A DNA stretch of 21,906 nucleotides, taken from contig JAUVRS010000006.1 in the NCBI GenBank assembly GCA_030597505.1, positions 1 to 21,906 of the forward strand, given 5' to 3'. Below the pieces are notes generated by a model that did not search any database, had not been told where the DNA came from, and was given only the letters and a program-made list of their open reading frames with translations. The DNA is from Desulfobacteraceae bacterium. GTDB taxonomy: Bacteria > Desulfobacterota > DSM-4660 > Desulfatiglandales > Desulfatiglandaceae. The first letter of the stretch is position 1. Every line of letters starts with the position of its first letter. Position numbers and translations under genes: made by a program. This document shows, piece by piece, positions 1 through 8,624 of the stretch.

Positions 1-810
1 ATAAGGACTGATCTGGCTGGTCATCCGGTGATTGATGCCCGCTTTGATAATGTTTTTGACACTACTCTCGCAACGACCATTGGCTTAAACGGCTGCAGGG
101 TGGCCACTATTGAGCATCTGATGGCTGCCTTTTTTGGCCTGGGTATCGATAATGCCATAGTGGAACTTGACGGACCGGAAGTCCCTATCATGGATGGTAG
201 CGCAGCTCCGTTTGTCTTCCTTATAAAGAGCGTAGGTGTCAGAGAGCAAAAGGTGCCAAAACGATTCATCGTGATCAAGAAGCCCTTTAAAGTCGACGAC
301 GGAACCCGATCTGTCCACATATATCCATCCAAAGAGCTAAAGATTAGTTACATGATAGATTTTGAACACCCCCTTTTAAGAAATCAAGAATATGAGATGA
401 CCTTTTCCGGAAGGGAATTTTCAAGAGAGATAAGTCGGGCTAGGACCTTCGGGTTTCTGAAAGACGTCCAGACGCTAAAGGAAAATGGCCTGGCCCAGGG
501 GGGATCCCTTGACAATGCTGTTGTGATAGATGATTTCAGGATACTTAACGAAGACGGACTCAGGTTTGATGACGAATTCGTAAGACACAAAATTTTGGAT
601 TTTATAGGTGACCTTTCGATCGTAGGGGCCCCGGTAATCGGTCATTTTGTAGTAAAGAAATCCGGACATTATCTTAACCAATACATGTTGAGGGGGCTGA
701 TGGAGTCAAAAAGGCACTGGAAGGAAGTGTCATTTGAAACCCCTCAGGAATGTACTGAAAAAAGAATAAAGATACCGGCCTTTGGCGGGCTGGACCCTTC
801 GCCTGCCTGA
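1..810 (+). CDS. lpxC: LpxC, UDP-3-O-acyl-N-acetylglucosamine deacetylase (5' truncated by window)
   Basis: Zinc-dependent deacetylase that carries out the committed cytoplasmic step of lipid A synthesis. The frame is open from base 1 and begins at a stretch (IRTDL) that aligns with about residue 40 of E. coli LpxC, so roughly 39 N-terminal residues lie outside the window. Seen in the sequence: the TIEHLMAA segment with the first zinc His, the MDGSAAPFV segment, SRARTFGF, the LNEDGLRF stretch, and RHKILDFIGD, which holds the second zinc His and the Asp ligand; the later KSGH supplies the catalytic His. The C-terminus ends about where the family ends. A strong intrinsic terminator follows 35 bp after the stop, so lpxC closes its transcription unit. 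Identification is firm; only the start is unseen. Confidence 0.97.
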   Translation: MRTDLAGHPVIDARFDNVFDTTLATTIGLNGCRVATIEHLMAAFFGLGIDNAIVELDGPEVPIMDGSAAPFVFLIKSVGVREQKVPKRFIVIKKPFKVDDGTRSVHIYPSKELKISYMIDFEHPLLRNQEYEMTFSGREFSREISRARTFGFLKDVQTLKENGLAQGGSLDNAVVIDDFRILNEDGLRFDDEFVRHKILDFIGDLSIVGAPVIGHFVVKKSGHYLNQYMLRGLMESKRHWKEVSFETPQECTEKRIKIPAFGGLDPSPA

Positions 811-844
811 AAATTACAAAATCGGAAGCACAATCGTTTTGATG

Positions 845-889
845 GGCGTCTCTCGGGAAAAAGCTGAGAAGATGCCTTTTTTGTTTTTT
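845..889 (+). terminator. Intrinsic terminator after lpxC
   Basis: Left arm GGCGTCTCTC (845-854) pairs with right arm GAGAAGATGCC (866-876): ten pairs including one G-T wobble, with one bulged A and an 11-nt loop. The stem is followed at once by TTTTTTGTTTTTT (877-889). This is a textbook rho-independent terminator placed just after the lpxC stop codon. Confidence 0.82.
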
Positions 890-951
890 GAGACCGTGTT
901 GCATAAAAACACACCCCAGGCTGACCGTGAATCGTTTCAAAATATCGATCC

Positions 952-980
952 TTGCATTTTGACGCCCTCTCACCTATTAT
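952..980 (+). promoter_or_regulatory. Candidate sigma70-type promoter upstream of the DUF4390 gene
   Basis: A -35-like TTGCAT (952-957) and a -10-like TATTAT (975-980) are separated by 17 bp, downstream of the lpxC terminator and about 240 bp before the next gene. The -10 matches the consensus at five of six positions, the -35 at only three. Supported mainly by position: the terminator implies that a new promoter is needed here. Otherwise 890-1217 shows no credible gene. Confidence 0.3.
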
Positions 981-982
981 AC

Positions 983-1031
983 CCCAACACAATCTCTTGT
1001 CCTGTTTAGACATCCTTAAAAAGGTGTTGGG
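983..1031. repeat. Inverted repeat in the DUF4390 leader region
   Basis: CCCAACAC (983-990) and its exact reverse complement GTGTTGGG (1024-1031) flank a 33-bp loop. It starts three bases after the candidate -10 box, so it would lie around or just after the transcription start. It could be an operator or a leader hairpin; there is no T-tract, so it is not a terminator. Confidence 0.35.
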
Positions 1032-1217
1032 ATGATGAATCAAATGGTGAAATATCCCTAAGGCAACAGAAGAAAAGAAATGGCTAGGGCATAAGGTGTG
1101 AGGCGTAGAAACAAGACCTCTTCCACGATCATGGAACGACGACCGAGCTCGAAGGGTTTTTTCAGGCACCCTCTAACGCTGTTGATCATGCCCCTTATCG
1201 TTCTCCAGGGAAAACAT

Positions 1218-1799
1218 ATGATACACTTTGCCTCATTGGGCATAAGGTTGAAGTCGGCACTGGTTCTGATCTTCTCGATAAGTTTACTCTTTGCCGTTCC
1301 AGCAAGGGCTGAAGAAGCCCGTCTGACAGATATAGTGATTACCAACACCCGTGACGATCTCCTTTTGTATTTAACTGTGACGGGCTGCTTTACTGAGGAG
1401 ATGGAAAAGGCCATTGAAAATGGGATCGTTACAACCTTTACATTTTTTATAAAACTTTATGAGACCAGGACTCTGTGGTGGGACAAGAATATAGCAGACC
1501 TCAAGGTTAGTCATGAGATCCAATACGATAATCTGAAAAAGATCTATGTGGTAAAATTATCAGAGAAACAAAAACCGATCTTCGTCAAGGATTTCGATGA
1601 GGTAAAAAAACTGATGTCTGAGATTGTAGGTCTCAAGGTAACGGAACTCGGTAACCTTCGTAAAGGCACTCGCTATCAGATACACATGATGGCCGAACTT
1701 GACGAGATAAAACTTCCCTTTTATCTGCATTATGTACTGTTCTTCCTCTCCCTGTGGGATTTTGAGACGGATTGGTATACCATAGATTTCAGATACTGA
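1218..1799 (+). CDS. DUF4390-family exported protein
   Basis: Function unknown. The protein is about 193 residues with an N-terminal signal sequence: a short basic region, a hydrophobic stretch (SALVLIFSISLLFAV) and a PARA-EE cleavage-like site, so it is probably periplasmic. The mature part is beta-rich, with repeated short strands (DIVITNTRDDLLLYLTVTG, then the FFIKLYETRTLWWD region) and a hydrophobic tail ending in a DWYTIDFRY-type motif; this pattern is what I recognise as DUF4390. The frame is open 120 bp further upstream, but ATG 1218 is chosen because it has a CCAGGGA ribosome site and puts the signal peptide at the N-terminus. In betaproteobacteria DUF4390 genes commonly sit directly before ntrY-ntrX; the same pairing with a kinase is seen here, which suggests a shared role. 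Confidence 0.75.
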   Translation: MIHFASLGIRLKSALVLIFSISLLFAVPARAEEARLTDIVITNTRDDLLLYLTVTGCFTEEMEKAIENGIVTTFTFFIKLYETRTLWWDKNIADLKVSHEIQYDNLKKIYVVKLSEKQKPIFVKDFDEVKKLMSEIVGLKVTELGNLRKGTRYQIHMMAELDEIKLPFYLHYVLFFLSLWDFETDWYTIDFRY

Positions 1800-1907
1800 C
1801 AAAAAATCATTCATCGCAAAACCTTTGGATCCCGGCCGGGCTGTGCAACCCCAAGAATATCCGTTTTTTTGTAAATAAGGCCGGACCGTTTAACCGGGTT
1901 AGCCCCA

Positions 1908-4139
1908 ATGCAAGAATACTTAGAGGCAAAAGTACGAGACCTCAGGAGACGGCGCAGGGAAAGGTATTTGATTATCTTTCTTATTGCCGCGATTTCGGTC
2001 CTTATCTATATTGGGAGCCGTATTTTTGATCTGGGACAAGGCCTTCCGTTTTCAAGCAGCATACTTGTTTTCGCCTTGATCAATATAAATGTGATCCTGC
2101 TGCTGCTTCTCCTCTTTTTTACGGTTCGAAATCTAGTCAAGCTCCTCTTCGAAAGAAGAAAGAATATCATGGGGGCAAAACTAAGGACAAAACTGGTTTT
2201 GGCCTTTATGATCCTGTCCTTATTACCGACGATGATTCTATTTTTTGTCTCCGTGCAATTCATATCGACTTCCATTGAAAACTGGTTCAGCCTCCAGATC
2301 GAACGCTCTTTGAAAAATTCACTGGAAGTGGGACAGGATCACTACAAGGGGATTGCCGATGAGATCATTTCTTTTGGGAATCATTTTAGCAGGGTTATCA
2401 CTTATAAAGGATATATGCTTGATTCACGAAAAGGGGATCTCGAGGGATTTGTTAGTGAAAAACAAAAAGAATTTGGCCTCGCCTCTCTGGCGGTGATCAC
2501 CCAAAAGCTGGCCTCGAGGGCCATATCTCAGGATCACCGGATTGATGTCAGTCCATTCAAGGGACCAGGGGCGGATATCTTAAGGAAAGGCCTGGACAAA
2601 GGTACTGACAGCCAGCACATTCAGTCTTTTCCGCACGGGGATTTTGTCACCGGAATTGTACCGATTTTTTCCAGGACAAAGTCCAAGGCAGTGGTGGGCC
2701 TTATCGTCCTGGCCAAGTTTGTCCCAGGCAGTTTTGTCAACCGTCTGAAGGCCATTTCCAGGGGGCTTCAGGAATACCAGCAGCTTAAGATGCTCAAAAA
2801 ACCCATGAAAATAAGCCAGGTGATCACCCTCTCAATCGTTACTCTTCTTATTATTTTTTCATCGATGTGGTTTGGTTTTTATCTTTCCAAAGAAATAACA
2901 GTCCCCATCAAAGAACTTGCTGAGGGAACAAAACGGATTGCAATGGGAGACTATGATTTTACAATCGATCTGGAGGGAAAAGATGAAATGGGGGAACTGG
3001 TTAACTCCTTCAATAGGATGACCATGGACCTGAAGACGGGGAAGGAGAGACTTGAGGAAGCCAACAGGGAACTCATTGAGAGCAATCTCGAGTTGGATCA
3101 AAGACGGCTCTATATGGAGGTTGTGCTTGCAAATGTGGCTGCTGGTGTGGTGTCAGCCGATGGCCACGGGAAAATTCTCACGATTAACAAATCTGCAGAA
3201 AGGATGGTGGGTATAGAGGCAGAGGAGACGATCGGAAAAAATTTCAGGGATGTGCTTTCGCATGAGTACATCAAAATAATCGATGATTTTATGGGTGATG
3301 AAGGCCTTTTCAGGAAAGGTTATCTGAACAAACAGATAAAGTTGTCGGTAAAAAACAAGAGACTGACGTTACTCGTATCCCTGAATGTGCTCCGTGACGA
3401 TCGACGAAATTACCTTGGCCTGGTTGCCGTCTTTGAGAATCTGACCGAGATTGAAAAAGCGCAACGGATGGCCGCGTGGCGAGAGGTAGCCAGGCGTATT
3501 GCCCACGAGGTCAAGAATCCGTTGACACCGATACAACTCTCGGCCCAACGGCGCAGAAAAAGATATGAAGAGGGGCTTCTTGGAAAAGATGACGCGGTCT
3601 TTCAGGAATGTACAGAGATGATCATAAGACAAGTGGGAGAACTAAAACGGCTTGTGAATGAATTTTCCAATTTTGCCCGCATGCCCGCTGTAAACCCTTC
3701 TCCGGAAGTTATCAGCAAGATTATTGATGAGGCCTTGAGTCTTTATAGGGAGGCCCATAAGGAGGTGAGGATTACTTTCAACGACTCAAAAGAGACCCCT
3801 GTCTTTAACCTGGATCGCGCGCAAATAAAGAGGGTGATGATAAACCTTCTGGAAAATGCCATTGAGGCCATGAACGGCAGGGGAGAGGTTGTCGTTGACC
3901 TCAGCTATGATAAGGTGCTCCAGATGGTGAGAATCGAGGTGGCAGATAACGGCAGGGGGGTAAGCCCTGAAGATAAGATAAGAGTCTTTGAACCATATTT
4001 TTCTACAAAAAAACAGGGGACGGGTTTAGGTCTTGCCATCGTCAATACTATCGTGATCGATCACAGCGGTTTTATTCGCGTCAAGGATAATGATCCCAAA
4101 GGCACAAAGATCATCATAGAGCTTCCTGTGAAGACCTAA
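1908..4139 (+). CDS. ntrY: NtrY-type sensor histidine kinase
   Basis: Membrane-bound two-component sensor kinase of 743 residues. Order of parts: a basic N-terminus; three hydrophobic segments near residues 20-37, 50-73 and 95-118; a periplasmic sensor region up to about 300; a further membrane segment about 302-326; HAMP about 327-380; PAS about 398-510; a HisKA dimerisation domain with the H-box RRIAHEVKNPLTP, phospho-acceptor His533; and a HATPase domain with N-box NLLENAIEAM, G1 VADNGRGV, F-box FEPYFSTK and G2 GTGLGLAIV. All catalytic boxes are intact. The H-box and four-TM plan match NtrY rather than NtrB. No response regulator follows: waaA starts about 40 bp later, whereas NtrY is usually next to NtrX. 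The ribosome site before ATG 1908 is weak. The signal it senses cannot be read from sequence. Confidence 0.88.
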   Translation: MQEYLEAKVRDLRRRRRERYLIIFLIAAISVLIYIGSRIFDLGQGLPFSSSILVFALININVILLLLLLFFTVRNLVKLLFERRKNIMGAKLRTKLVLAFMILSLLPTMILFFVSVQFISTSIENWFSLQIERSLKNSLEVGQDHYKGIADEIISFGNHFSRVITYKGYMLDSRKGDLEGFVSEKQKEFGLASLAVITQKLASRAISQDHRIDVSPFKGPGADILRKGLDKGTDSQHIQSFPHGDFVTGIVPIFSRTKSKAVVGLIVLAKFVPGSFVNRLKAISRGLQEYQQLKMLKKPMKISQVITLSIVTLLIIFSSMWFGFYLSKEITVPIKELAEGTKRIAMGDYDFTIDLEGKDEMGELVNSFNRMTMDLKTGKERLEEANRELIESNLELDQRRLYMEVVLANVAAGVVSADGHGKILTINKSAERMVGIEAEETIGKNFRDVLSHEYIKIIDDFMGDEGLFRKGYLNKQIKLSVKNKRLTLLVSLNVLRDDRRNYLGLVAVFENLTEIEKAQRMAAWREVARRIAHEVKNPLTPIQLSAQRRRKRYEEGLLGKDDAVFQECTEMIIRQVGELKRLVNEFSNFARMPAVNPSPEVISKIIDEALSLYREAHKEVRITFNDSKETPVFNLDRAQIKRVMINLLENAIEAMNGRGEVVVDLSYDKVLQMVRIEVADNGRGVSPEDKIRVFEPYFSTKKQGTGLGLAIVNTIVIDHSGFIRVKDNDPKGTKIIIELPVKT

Positions 4140-4180
4140 CACGGATAACTCGGAAAAAGAACAACGTGAGGCCTCTTGAG

Positions 4181-5434
4181 ATGTTCATGTTTTTTTACAA
4201 TTTCCTTTGGACACCCATCCTTGTTTTGTTGATTCCTTTTGTCGCGTTCGGAAGAAAGGGACGGATGTCAGAGAGATTGGCCCTGAGGTTTCCAAAAGAC
4301 GTTCCCGGAGAAGGCAATATCTGGATCCATGCACTCTCAGTGGGGGAGGTGGTTTCGGCCATCTCATTGGTAAACGCACTCAGAACAAAATTTCCCGACA
4401 AAGATATTGTTTTTTCCGTTACCACTTCAAAAGGTATGGCCATAGCAAGAGAGGCGGTGGCGTCAAAGGTAAAGACCCTGGTCACCATGCCGGTGGATGC
4501 ATGGTGGTGTGTTCGACGAATCGTAAACTATTTGAAACCTTCCGTTTTTGTTCTGGTTGAAACGGACATATGGCCCGGCCTGATCCATCACTTGAAAAAA
4601 CGCAAGGTAAGGGCGAGCCTTGTGAACGGCCGAATTTCCCCAAGGACCTTTCGATCCTATCGGAGGCTCTCCTTTTTTGTCCAAAGGATGTTTAAACCAT
4701 TGAAATGGTGTCTCATGCAGTCAGACCTGGATGCTGAGAGACTTCTGAAGGTTGGGGTAGGGGCCGGGAAAGTGAAGATCGTGGGAAACATTAAATATGA
4801 CAGAAACTGGGAACCGATGGGGCAGGCAGAACGCCACGATTGGATGAATTTGCTTGGCATTGCGCCAGAAAGTCTTGTGTGGGTCGCCGGTAGTACCCAT
4901 CCGGGCGAGGAAAAAATTCTTCTGGAAATTTTTGAAAAACTTCTAACATCCTTTCCCCGCCTGCGTCTTATCCTTGCCCCAAGAGATATTGGGCGAGCCA
5001 ATGAGATCTACATTCTTTCCCGGGAAATGGGGATTGAGACCGTTTTGCGAACAGCTCTTTTGGAAAATAGGGTTTCGTATGACGTACTGGTCCTTGACAC
5101 CCTGGGTGAACTGGGGCGAATCTACGGGATCGGTACGGTAAGTTTTGTGGGCGGCAGCCTTGTGCCGGTGGGGGGGCATAATTTGCTTGAGCCTGCTAGT
5201 TTTGGGTGTCCAGTTATTTTTGGACCATACACACACAATTTTGTAGCCATGTCCGAGTCGTTGAGAGAGGCGGGTGGGGGCTGGCGAGTTGAGGACAGGC
5301 AGGAACTCTTTAACAAGATGGAGATGCTTTTATCAAACCCCGAGATAAGGGATGACATGGGGGTGCGTGCAGAGCAATTTGTTCGTATAAACGGAGGGGC
5401 GCTGGATCGGGTCTTGCCCTTTATAACCGGTTGA
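4181..5434 (+). CDS. waaA: WaaA (KdtA), 3-deoxy-D-manno-octulosonic acid transferase
   Basis: Inner-membrane glycosyltransferase that moves Kdo from CMP-Kdo to the lipid A precursor. The N-terminus has one hydrophobic anchor (FLWTPILVLLIPFVAF), as in the family. The acceptor-side motif HALSVGEV contains the expected catalytic Glu (Glu56 with this start). Further family segments: FSVTTSKG, VLVETDIWPG, LVNGRIS, the NIKYDRNW region, WVAGSTHPGEE, and VGGSLVPVGGHNLLEPA near the CMP-Kdo site. Length is about 417 residues, normal for the family. ATG 4181 is preferred because GAGG lies about 9 bases upstream; a GTG at 4166 would add five residues. Whether it adds one or two Kdo residues cannot be told. 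Confidence 0.95.
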   Translation: MFMFFYNFLWTPILVLLIPFVAFGRKGRMSERLALRFPKDVPGEGNIWIHALSVGEVVSAISLVNALRTKFPDKDIVFSVTTSKGMAIAREAVASKVKTLVTMPVDAWWCVRRIVNYLKPSVFVLVETDIWPGLIHHLKKRKVRASLVNGRISPRTFRSYRRLSFFVQRMFKPLKWCLMQSDLDAERLLKVGVGAGKVKIVGNIKYDRNWEPMGQAERHDWMNLLGIAPESLVWVAGSTHPGEEKILLEIFEKLLTSFPRLRLILAPRDIGRANEIYILSREMGIETVLRTALLENRVSYDVLVLDTLGELGRIYGIGTVSFVGGSLVPVGGHNLLEPASFGCPVIFGPYTHNFVAMSESLREAGGGWRVEDRQELFNKMEMLLSNPEIRDDMGVRAEQFVRINGGALDRVLPFITG

Positions 5435-5457
5435 ATGCCGCTGCCAATCATTGGTTC

Positions 5458-6570
5458 ATGATGATTTTTCCTAAAACCAAACCCGACTGGTCACAGCTTC
5501 ACAAAGAAACAACCTTAGGGCCATGGTCCCTGTCCATGGCCTTTCTTTCTGTATTATACAGGGCAGGGGTAGGCCTCCGGCTGTGGACTTACAACCGGGG
5601 ACTTTCCAGGAGAAGAAGCCTCCCCGGTTTTGGGGTTAGCGTCGGGAACATAACGACCGGTGGCACGGGAAAGACTCCTGCAGTGGCTATGGTGGCAGTC
5701 TGGGCAAAAAAAGAAGGGCACAGGGTGGCCATTCTTTCGAGGGGTTACGGCGGGACATATCAAAACGAAGTCCTGGAGGTATCAGATGGCCATGACATCA
5801 AGGCTGATCAGGGTGAGACCGGAGATGAACCATATCTGCTCGCAAAAAATCTTCCGGGGATCCCAGTGGTCCTCTCAAAAAAACGTTACCTGGCCGGACT
5901 GTATGCCCACGAGAAGTTTGGGACAGATTTTTTTATCCTGGACGACGGATTTCAACACCTAAACCTTAAGCCGGACTTAAATATTGCCCTTATTGATGGT
6001 GCCAATCCTTTTGGAAATGGCCGCCTCCTCCCTTGGGGTCCCTTGAGAGAACCTGTGAATCAGCTGGGGAGGGCAGACGTGTTTATCCTCACCCGGGTAA
6101 GTGATCGTGAGATCGGAGAAAAAAACGGAAAATTTCTGAAAGATAAATTCCCATCAATTCCTGTATTTTTTGCAGATCATAAGGCGAAGAGGTTCGTCCT
6201 GCCTTACTCAAAGAAAACCCCTGGGCTCTGGTCTTTAGAGGGAAAACGGGTCTTGGGTTTTGCAGGTATCGCCCGGCCGGAACTGTTTAGGGATACGTTG
6301 ATGGGGTTGGGGGCGGATGTGATCCATTTCAAGGGGTTCAGGGATCATTATCATTTCCATAGGGAGGAAATTGTTTCGATAATTCAAACAGGCAAAGACC
6401 TGAAGGCAGACTATATCCTTACAACAGAAAAGGACTGGGTCCGGATCGAAAATATTTCGCCGGTATGCCGACAGATGGGATATCTGTGTATTGAATTTAC
6501 ATTTGTCTCAGGGAAAGCCGATTTTTTTGGGATAATCAGAAATGGTGTTAAAAGAAAACAAATATCTTGA
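5458..6570 (+). CDS. lpxK: LpxK, tetraacyldisaccharide 4'-kinase
   Basis: Phosphorylates the 4' position of the tetraacyl disaccharide to give lipid IVA, at the inner membrane on the cytoplasmic side. The P-loop VGNITTGGTGKTP sits near residues 62-75, preceded by an amphipathic N-terminal segment typical of LpxK. The FILDDGFQH motif is present near residue 160, followed by the IALIDGANPFGNGRLLPWGPLREP stretch characteristic of the family (only landmarks given here). About 370 residues. The start is uncertain: ATG 5458 or 5461, or TTG 5431, which would overlap the waaA stop; none has a clear ribosome site. The 3' end overlaps the next gene by 29 bp, indicating one mRNA. Confidence 0.95.
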   Translation: MMIFPKTKPDWSQLHKETTLGPWSLSMAFLSVLYRAGVGLRLWTYNRGLSRRRSLPGFGVSVGNITTGGTGKTPAVAMVAVWAKKEGHRVAILSRGYGGTYQNEVLEVSDGHDIKADQGETGDEPYLLAKNLPGIPVVLSKKRYLAGLYAHEKFGTDFFILDDGFQHLNLKPDLNIALIDGANPFGNGRLLPWGPLREPVNQLGRADVFILTRVSDREIGEKNGKFLKDKFPSIPVFFADHKAKRFVLPYSKKTPGLWSLEGKRVLGFAGIARPELFRDTLMGLGADVIHFKGFRDHYHFHREEIVSIIQTGKDLKADYILTTEKDWVRIENISPVCRQMGYLCIEFTFVSGKADFFGIIRNGVKRKQIS

Positions 6571-7498
6571 TACGGTGGTGTATGTGGTTCTTTATGGGGT
6601 GGTGGGATTTTTTTCTCTGATTCCGTTTCATACGGGGCAGTGGTTTGGCAAGGTACTTGGAAGGGGCATCACCAGCCTTCTTGGGGGCCGCATCAAGGTG
6701 TCACTGGACAATCTTCGCCATGTATACGGGAACAACATGAGCGAGTCGGCTTTAAAAGAACTCAATGCAAGGATCGTCATACATTTTTCCCAGATGTTAT
6801 TCGAAACCCCTCATATCCTGCGGTTGACACACGCAAATCTAAAAAAATACGTGGTTTTTGAAAACAGCAACCGTCTTCAAACGGCTATTGAAAAGGGAAG
6901 GGGCACATTTATCCTGACTGGGCACCTTGGAAATTGGGAACTAATGTCCGCTGCGGTTTCTCTTCGGTTTGACGCCAAGGGTGCCGTAATTGCAAGACCC
7001 ATAGACTTCCCGCCGGTCGAACGGTTGATGAGCAAACTACGTTCCAGGTTTGGCAACAAGGTTATTCCAAAACAACGGGCCATGAGGAGGGTCCTGAAGG
7101 CGGTAAAAGAGAATGTTGCCATCGGTTTTCTGATGGATCAAAATGTGGATTGGTACGAAGGTGTGTTTGTTCCGTTTTTGGGCAGAACAGCCTGCACAAA
7201 CAAAGGTTTGGCGCTGCTGGCTTTGAAGACGGGTTCCCCCGTTATTCCCATATTCTCTGCGAGGCAGGGCGACGGCAGATACCGCGTCTCTTTTGGAAAA
7301 GAAGTTGAATTGATACGGACGGGTGACAAGATCCGGGATCTGGAGGAAAATACGCGGCTCTTTTCTGAAACCATTGGAAAATATATCAACAAGACCCCCG
7401 AACAATGGTTTTGGTTTCATAGACGCTGGAAAACAAAATCCTATTGCCCATTGCCCGAGGGTTTTTACATTGGATCCGATAGCCAGAGGGATCTATGA
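6542..7498 (+). CDS. lpxL: LpxL/HtrB-type lipid A late acyltransferase
   Basis: Membrane-associated acyltransferase that adds a secondary acyl chain to Kdo2-lipid IVA. It is 318 residues, the normal length. One hydrophobic segment lies near the N-terminus (VVYVVLYGVVGFFSLIPF). The catalytic HX4(D/E) motif appears as GHLGNWE, His128 and Glu133. Later family landmarks are ARPIDFP, FLMDQN and FLGR, and a C-terminal PEQWFWFHRRWKT, which is typical of LpxL/LpxM proteins. The start overlaps lpxK by 29 bp, with no strong ribosome site, pointing to translational coupling. It is the only late acyltransferase here; LpxL versus LpxM specificity and the chain donor cannot be decided from sequence alone. 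Confidence 0.92.
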   Translation: MVLKENKYLDTVVYVVLYGVVGFFSLIPFHTGQWFGKVLGRGITSLLGGRIKVSLDNLRHVYGNNMSESALKELNARIVIHFSQMLFETPHILRLTHANLKKYVVFENSNRLQTAIEKGRGTFILTGHLGNWELMSAAVSLRFDAKGAVIARPIDFPPVERLMSKLRSRFGNKVIPKQRAMRRVLKAVKENVAIGFLMDQNVDWYEGVFVPFLGRTACTNKGLALLALKTGSPVIPIFSARQGDGRYRVSFGKEVELIRTGDKIRDLEENTRLFSETIGKYINKTPEQWFWFHRRWKTKSYCPLPEGFYIGSDSQRDL

Positions 7499-7562
7499 GC
7501 GGAAATTGGCAGGGTCCGCTAAAACTCAGTTTGAGATCCGCAGGGCACAAGGAAAGCCAGAG

Positions 7563-8624
7563 ATGACAGGCCATAACCATATTGACAAATCCATGATCAA
7601 TCGTATCCTTATCCGTGCCACCAACTGGGTGGGAGACGGGGTCATGGGCCTTCCTGCACTCGGGGCTGTAAGAGAGAACTTCCCCTCAAGCGATATCACG
7701 GTTCTGGCAAAGCCATGGGTTCTGCCCATCTTTGAGGCCCACCCAGCTGTGGATCATGTTATACCGTTTCAAAAAGGAGAAGGGGTCCTTACAGGGCTTG
7801 GAGAGATGATCCGTGTGATCAGATTGATTCGAAAAGAAAAGTTTGATCTTGCCATCCTTTTCCAAAATGCATTTGAGGCCGCGCTGTTGGCCTGGCTGGG
7901 CGGAGTCCGGTTCAGGCTGGGGTATAATACAGATGGCCGGGGACTTCTTCTGACACACAGCGTGACTCGGGATGAAAACATCCTGAAGGTTCATCAAGTG
8001 CAATATTACCTCGCAATTCTGAGGGCCATGGGGTGGAAGGCAAAGGGCACGGATCCATCCCTCCATGTGATGAGGGAAAACCGGGAAAAAGCCATGAATC
8101 TCCTTTCTTCCGAGGGAATCAGGGGTGGAGAATATCTGATCGGTTTGGGACCCGGCGCGATCTTTGGCAATAGCAAACGGTGGCTTCCCCATGGTTTTGC
8201 CCGGATTGGGCAATGGGCCGCCGAGAGGTGGGGAGCAAGGATTCTATTATTTGGGAGCAGTAAGGAACGGGAAATCTGCGAGGAAGTGACAAGAGAAATG
8301 GGGCATGCGCCGGTGAATTTTTGCGGCCGGACTTCGCTTGGAGAGGCAATGGACCTGATCAACTGTTGTCAGCTTTTTGTAACAAACGACTCAGGACTCA
8401 TGCATGTGAGCGCCGCCCTGGGTGTGCCAACTGTGGCGATATTCGGTTCAACCAATGCCGATGCCACCGGCCCGAGGGGGTCACCCTCCAGGATTGTGAG
8501 GCATGATGTTGAGTGTGCACCCTGTTTGAAATCCGAGTGCCCGACCGATCACCGGTGTATGCTATCCATTGAACCTGAAGAAGTTTGGAAGGCAATGGTG
8601 GCCTTAAAGAAGGAGCTTGAGTGA
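7563..8624 (+). CDS. waaF: WaaF, ADP-heptose:LPS heptosyltransferase II
   Basis: GT9-family transferase that adds the second heptose of the inner core. The N-terminal ILIRATNWVGDGVMGLPAL is the classic WaaF start, where the acceptor side lies; the C-terminal half holds GLGPGAIFGNSKRW and TNDSGLMHVSAALGVPTVAIFGST, which form the ADP-heptose site. About 353 residues. The frame stays open well into lpxL, but ATG 7563 is chosen because AAGGA lies 9 bases upstream and the conserved fold begins right after it. The C-terminal end carries a Cys/His cluster (C318, C321, C326, H330, C332) that resembles the one in waaC below. Overlaps gmhB by 4 bp. Confidence 0.94.
   Translation: MTGHNHIDKSMINRILIRATNWVGDGVMGLPALGAVRENFPSSDITVLAKPWVLPIFEAHPAVDHVIPFQKGEGVLTGLGEMIRVIRLIRKEKFDLAILFQNAFEAALLAWLGGVRFRLGYNTDGRGLLLTHSVTRDENILKVHQVQYYLAILRAMGWKAKGTDPSLHVMRENREKAMNLLSSEGIRGGEYLIGLGPGAIFGNSKRWLPHGFARIGQWAAERWGARILLFGSSKEREICEEVTREMGHAPVNFCGRTSLGEAMDLINCCQLFVTNDSGLMHVSAALGVPTVAIFGSTNADATGPRGSPSRIVRHDVECAPCLKSECPTDHRCMLSIEPEEVWKAMVALKKELE

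Noticed and set aside
1098..1217. 40-codon N-terminal extension of the DUF4390 frame
   Set aside because: It would put a long basic region before the signal peptide, and ATG 1218 has the better ribosome site.
7323..7562. Upstream extension of the waaF frame into lpxL
   Set aside because: It overlaps the conserved lpxL C-terminus; the GT9 fold begins just after ATG 7563, which has its own ribosome site.
7686..8213. 175-residue minus-strand open frame
   Set aside because: It is a shadow of waaF; the plus strand codes for clear GT9 motifs over the same stretch.
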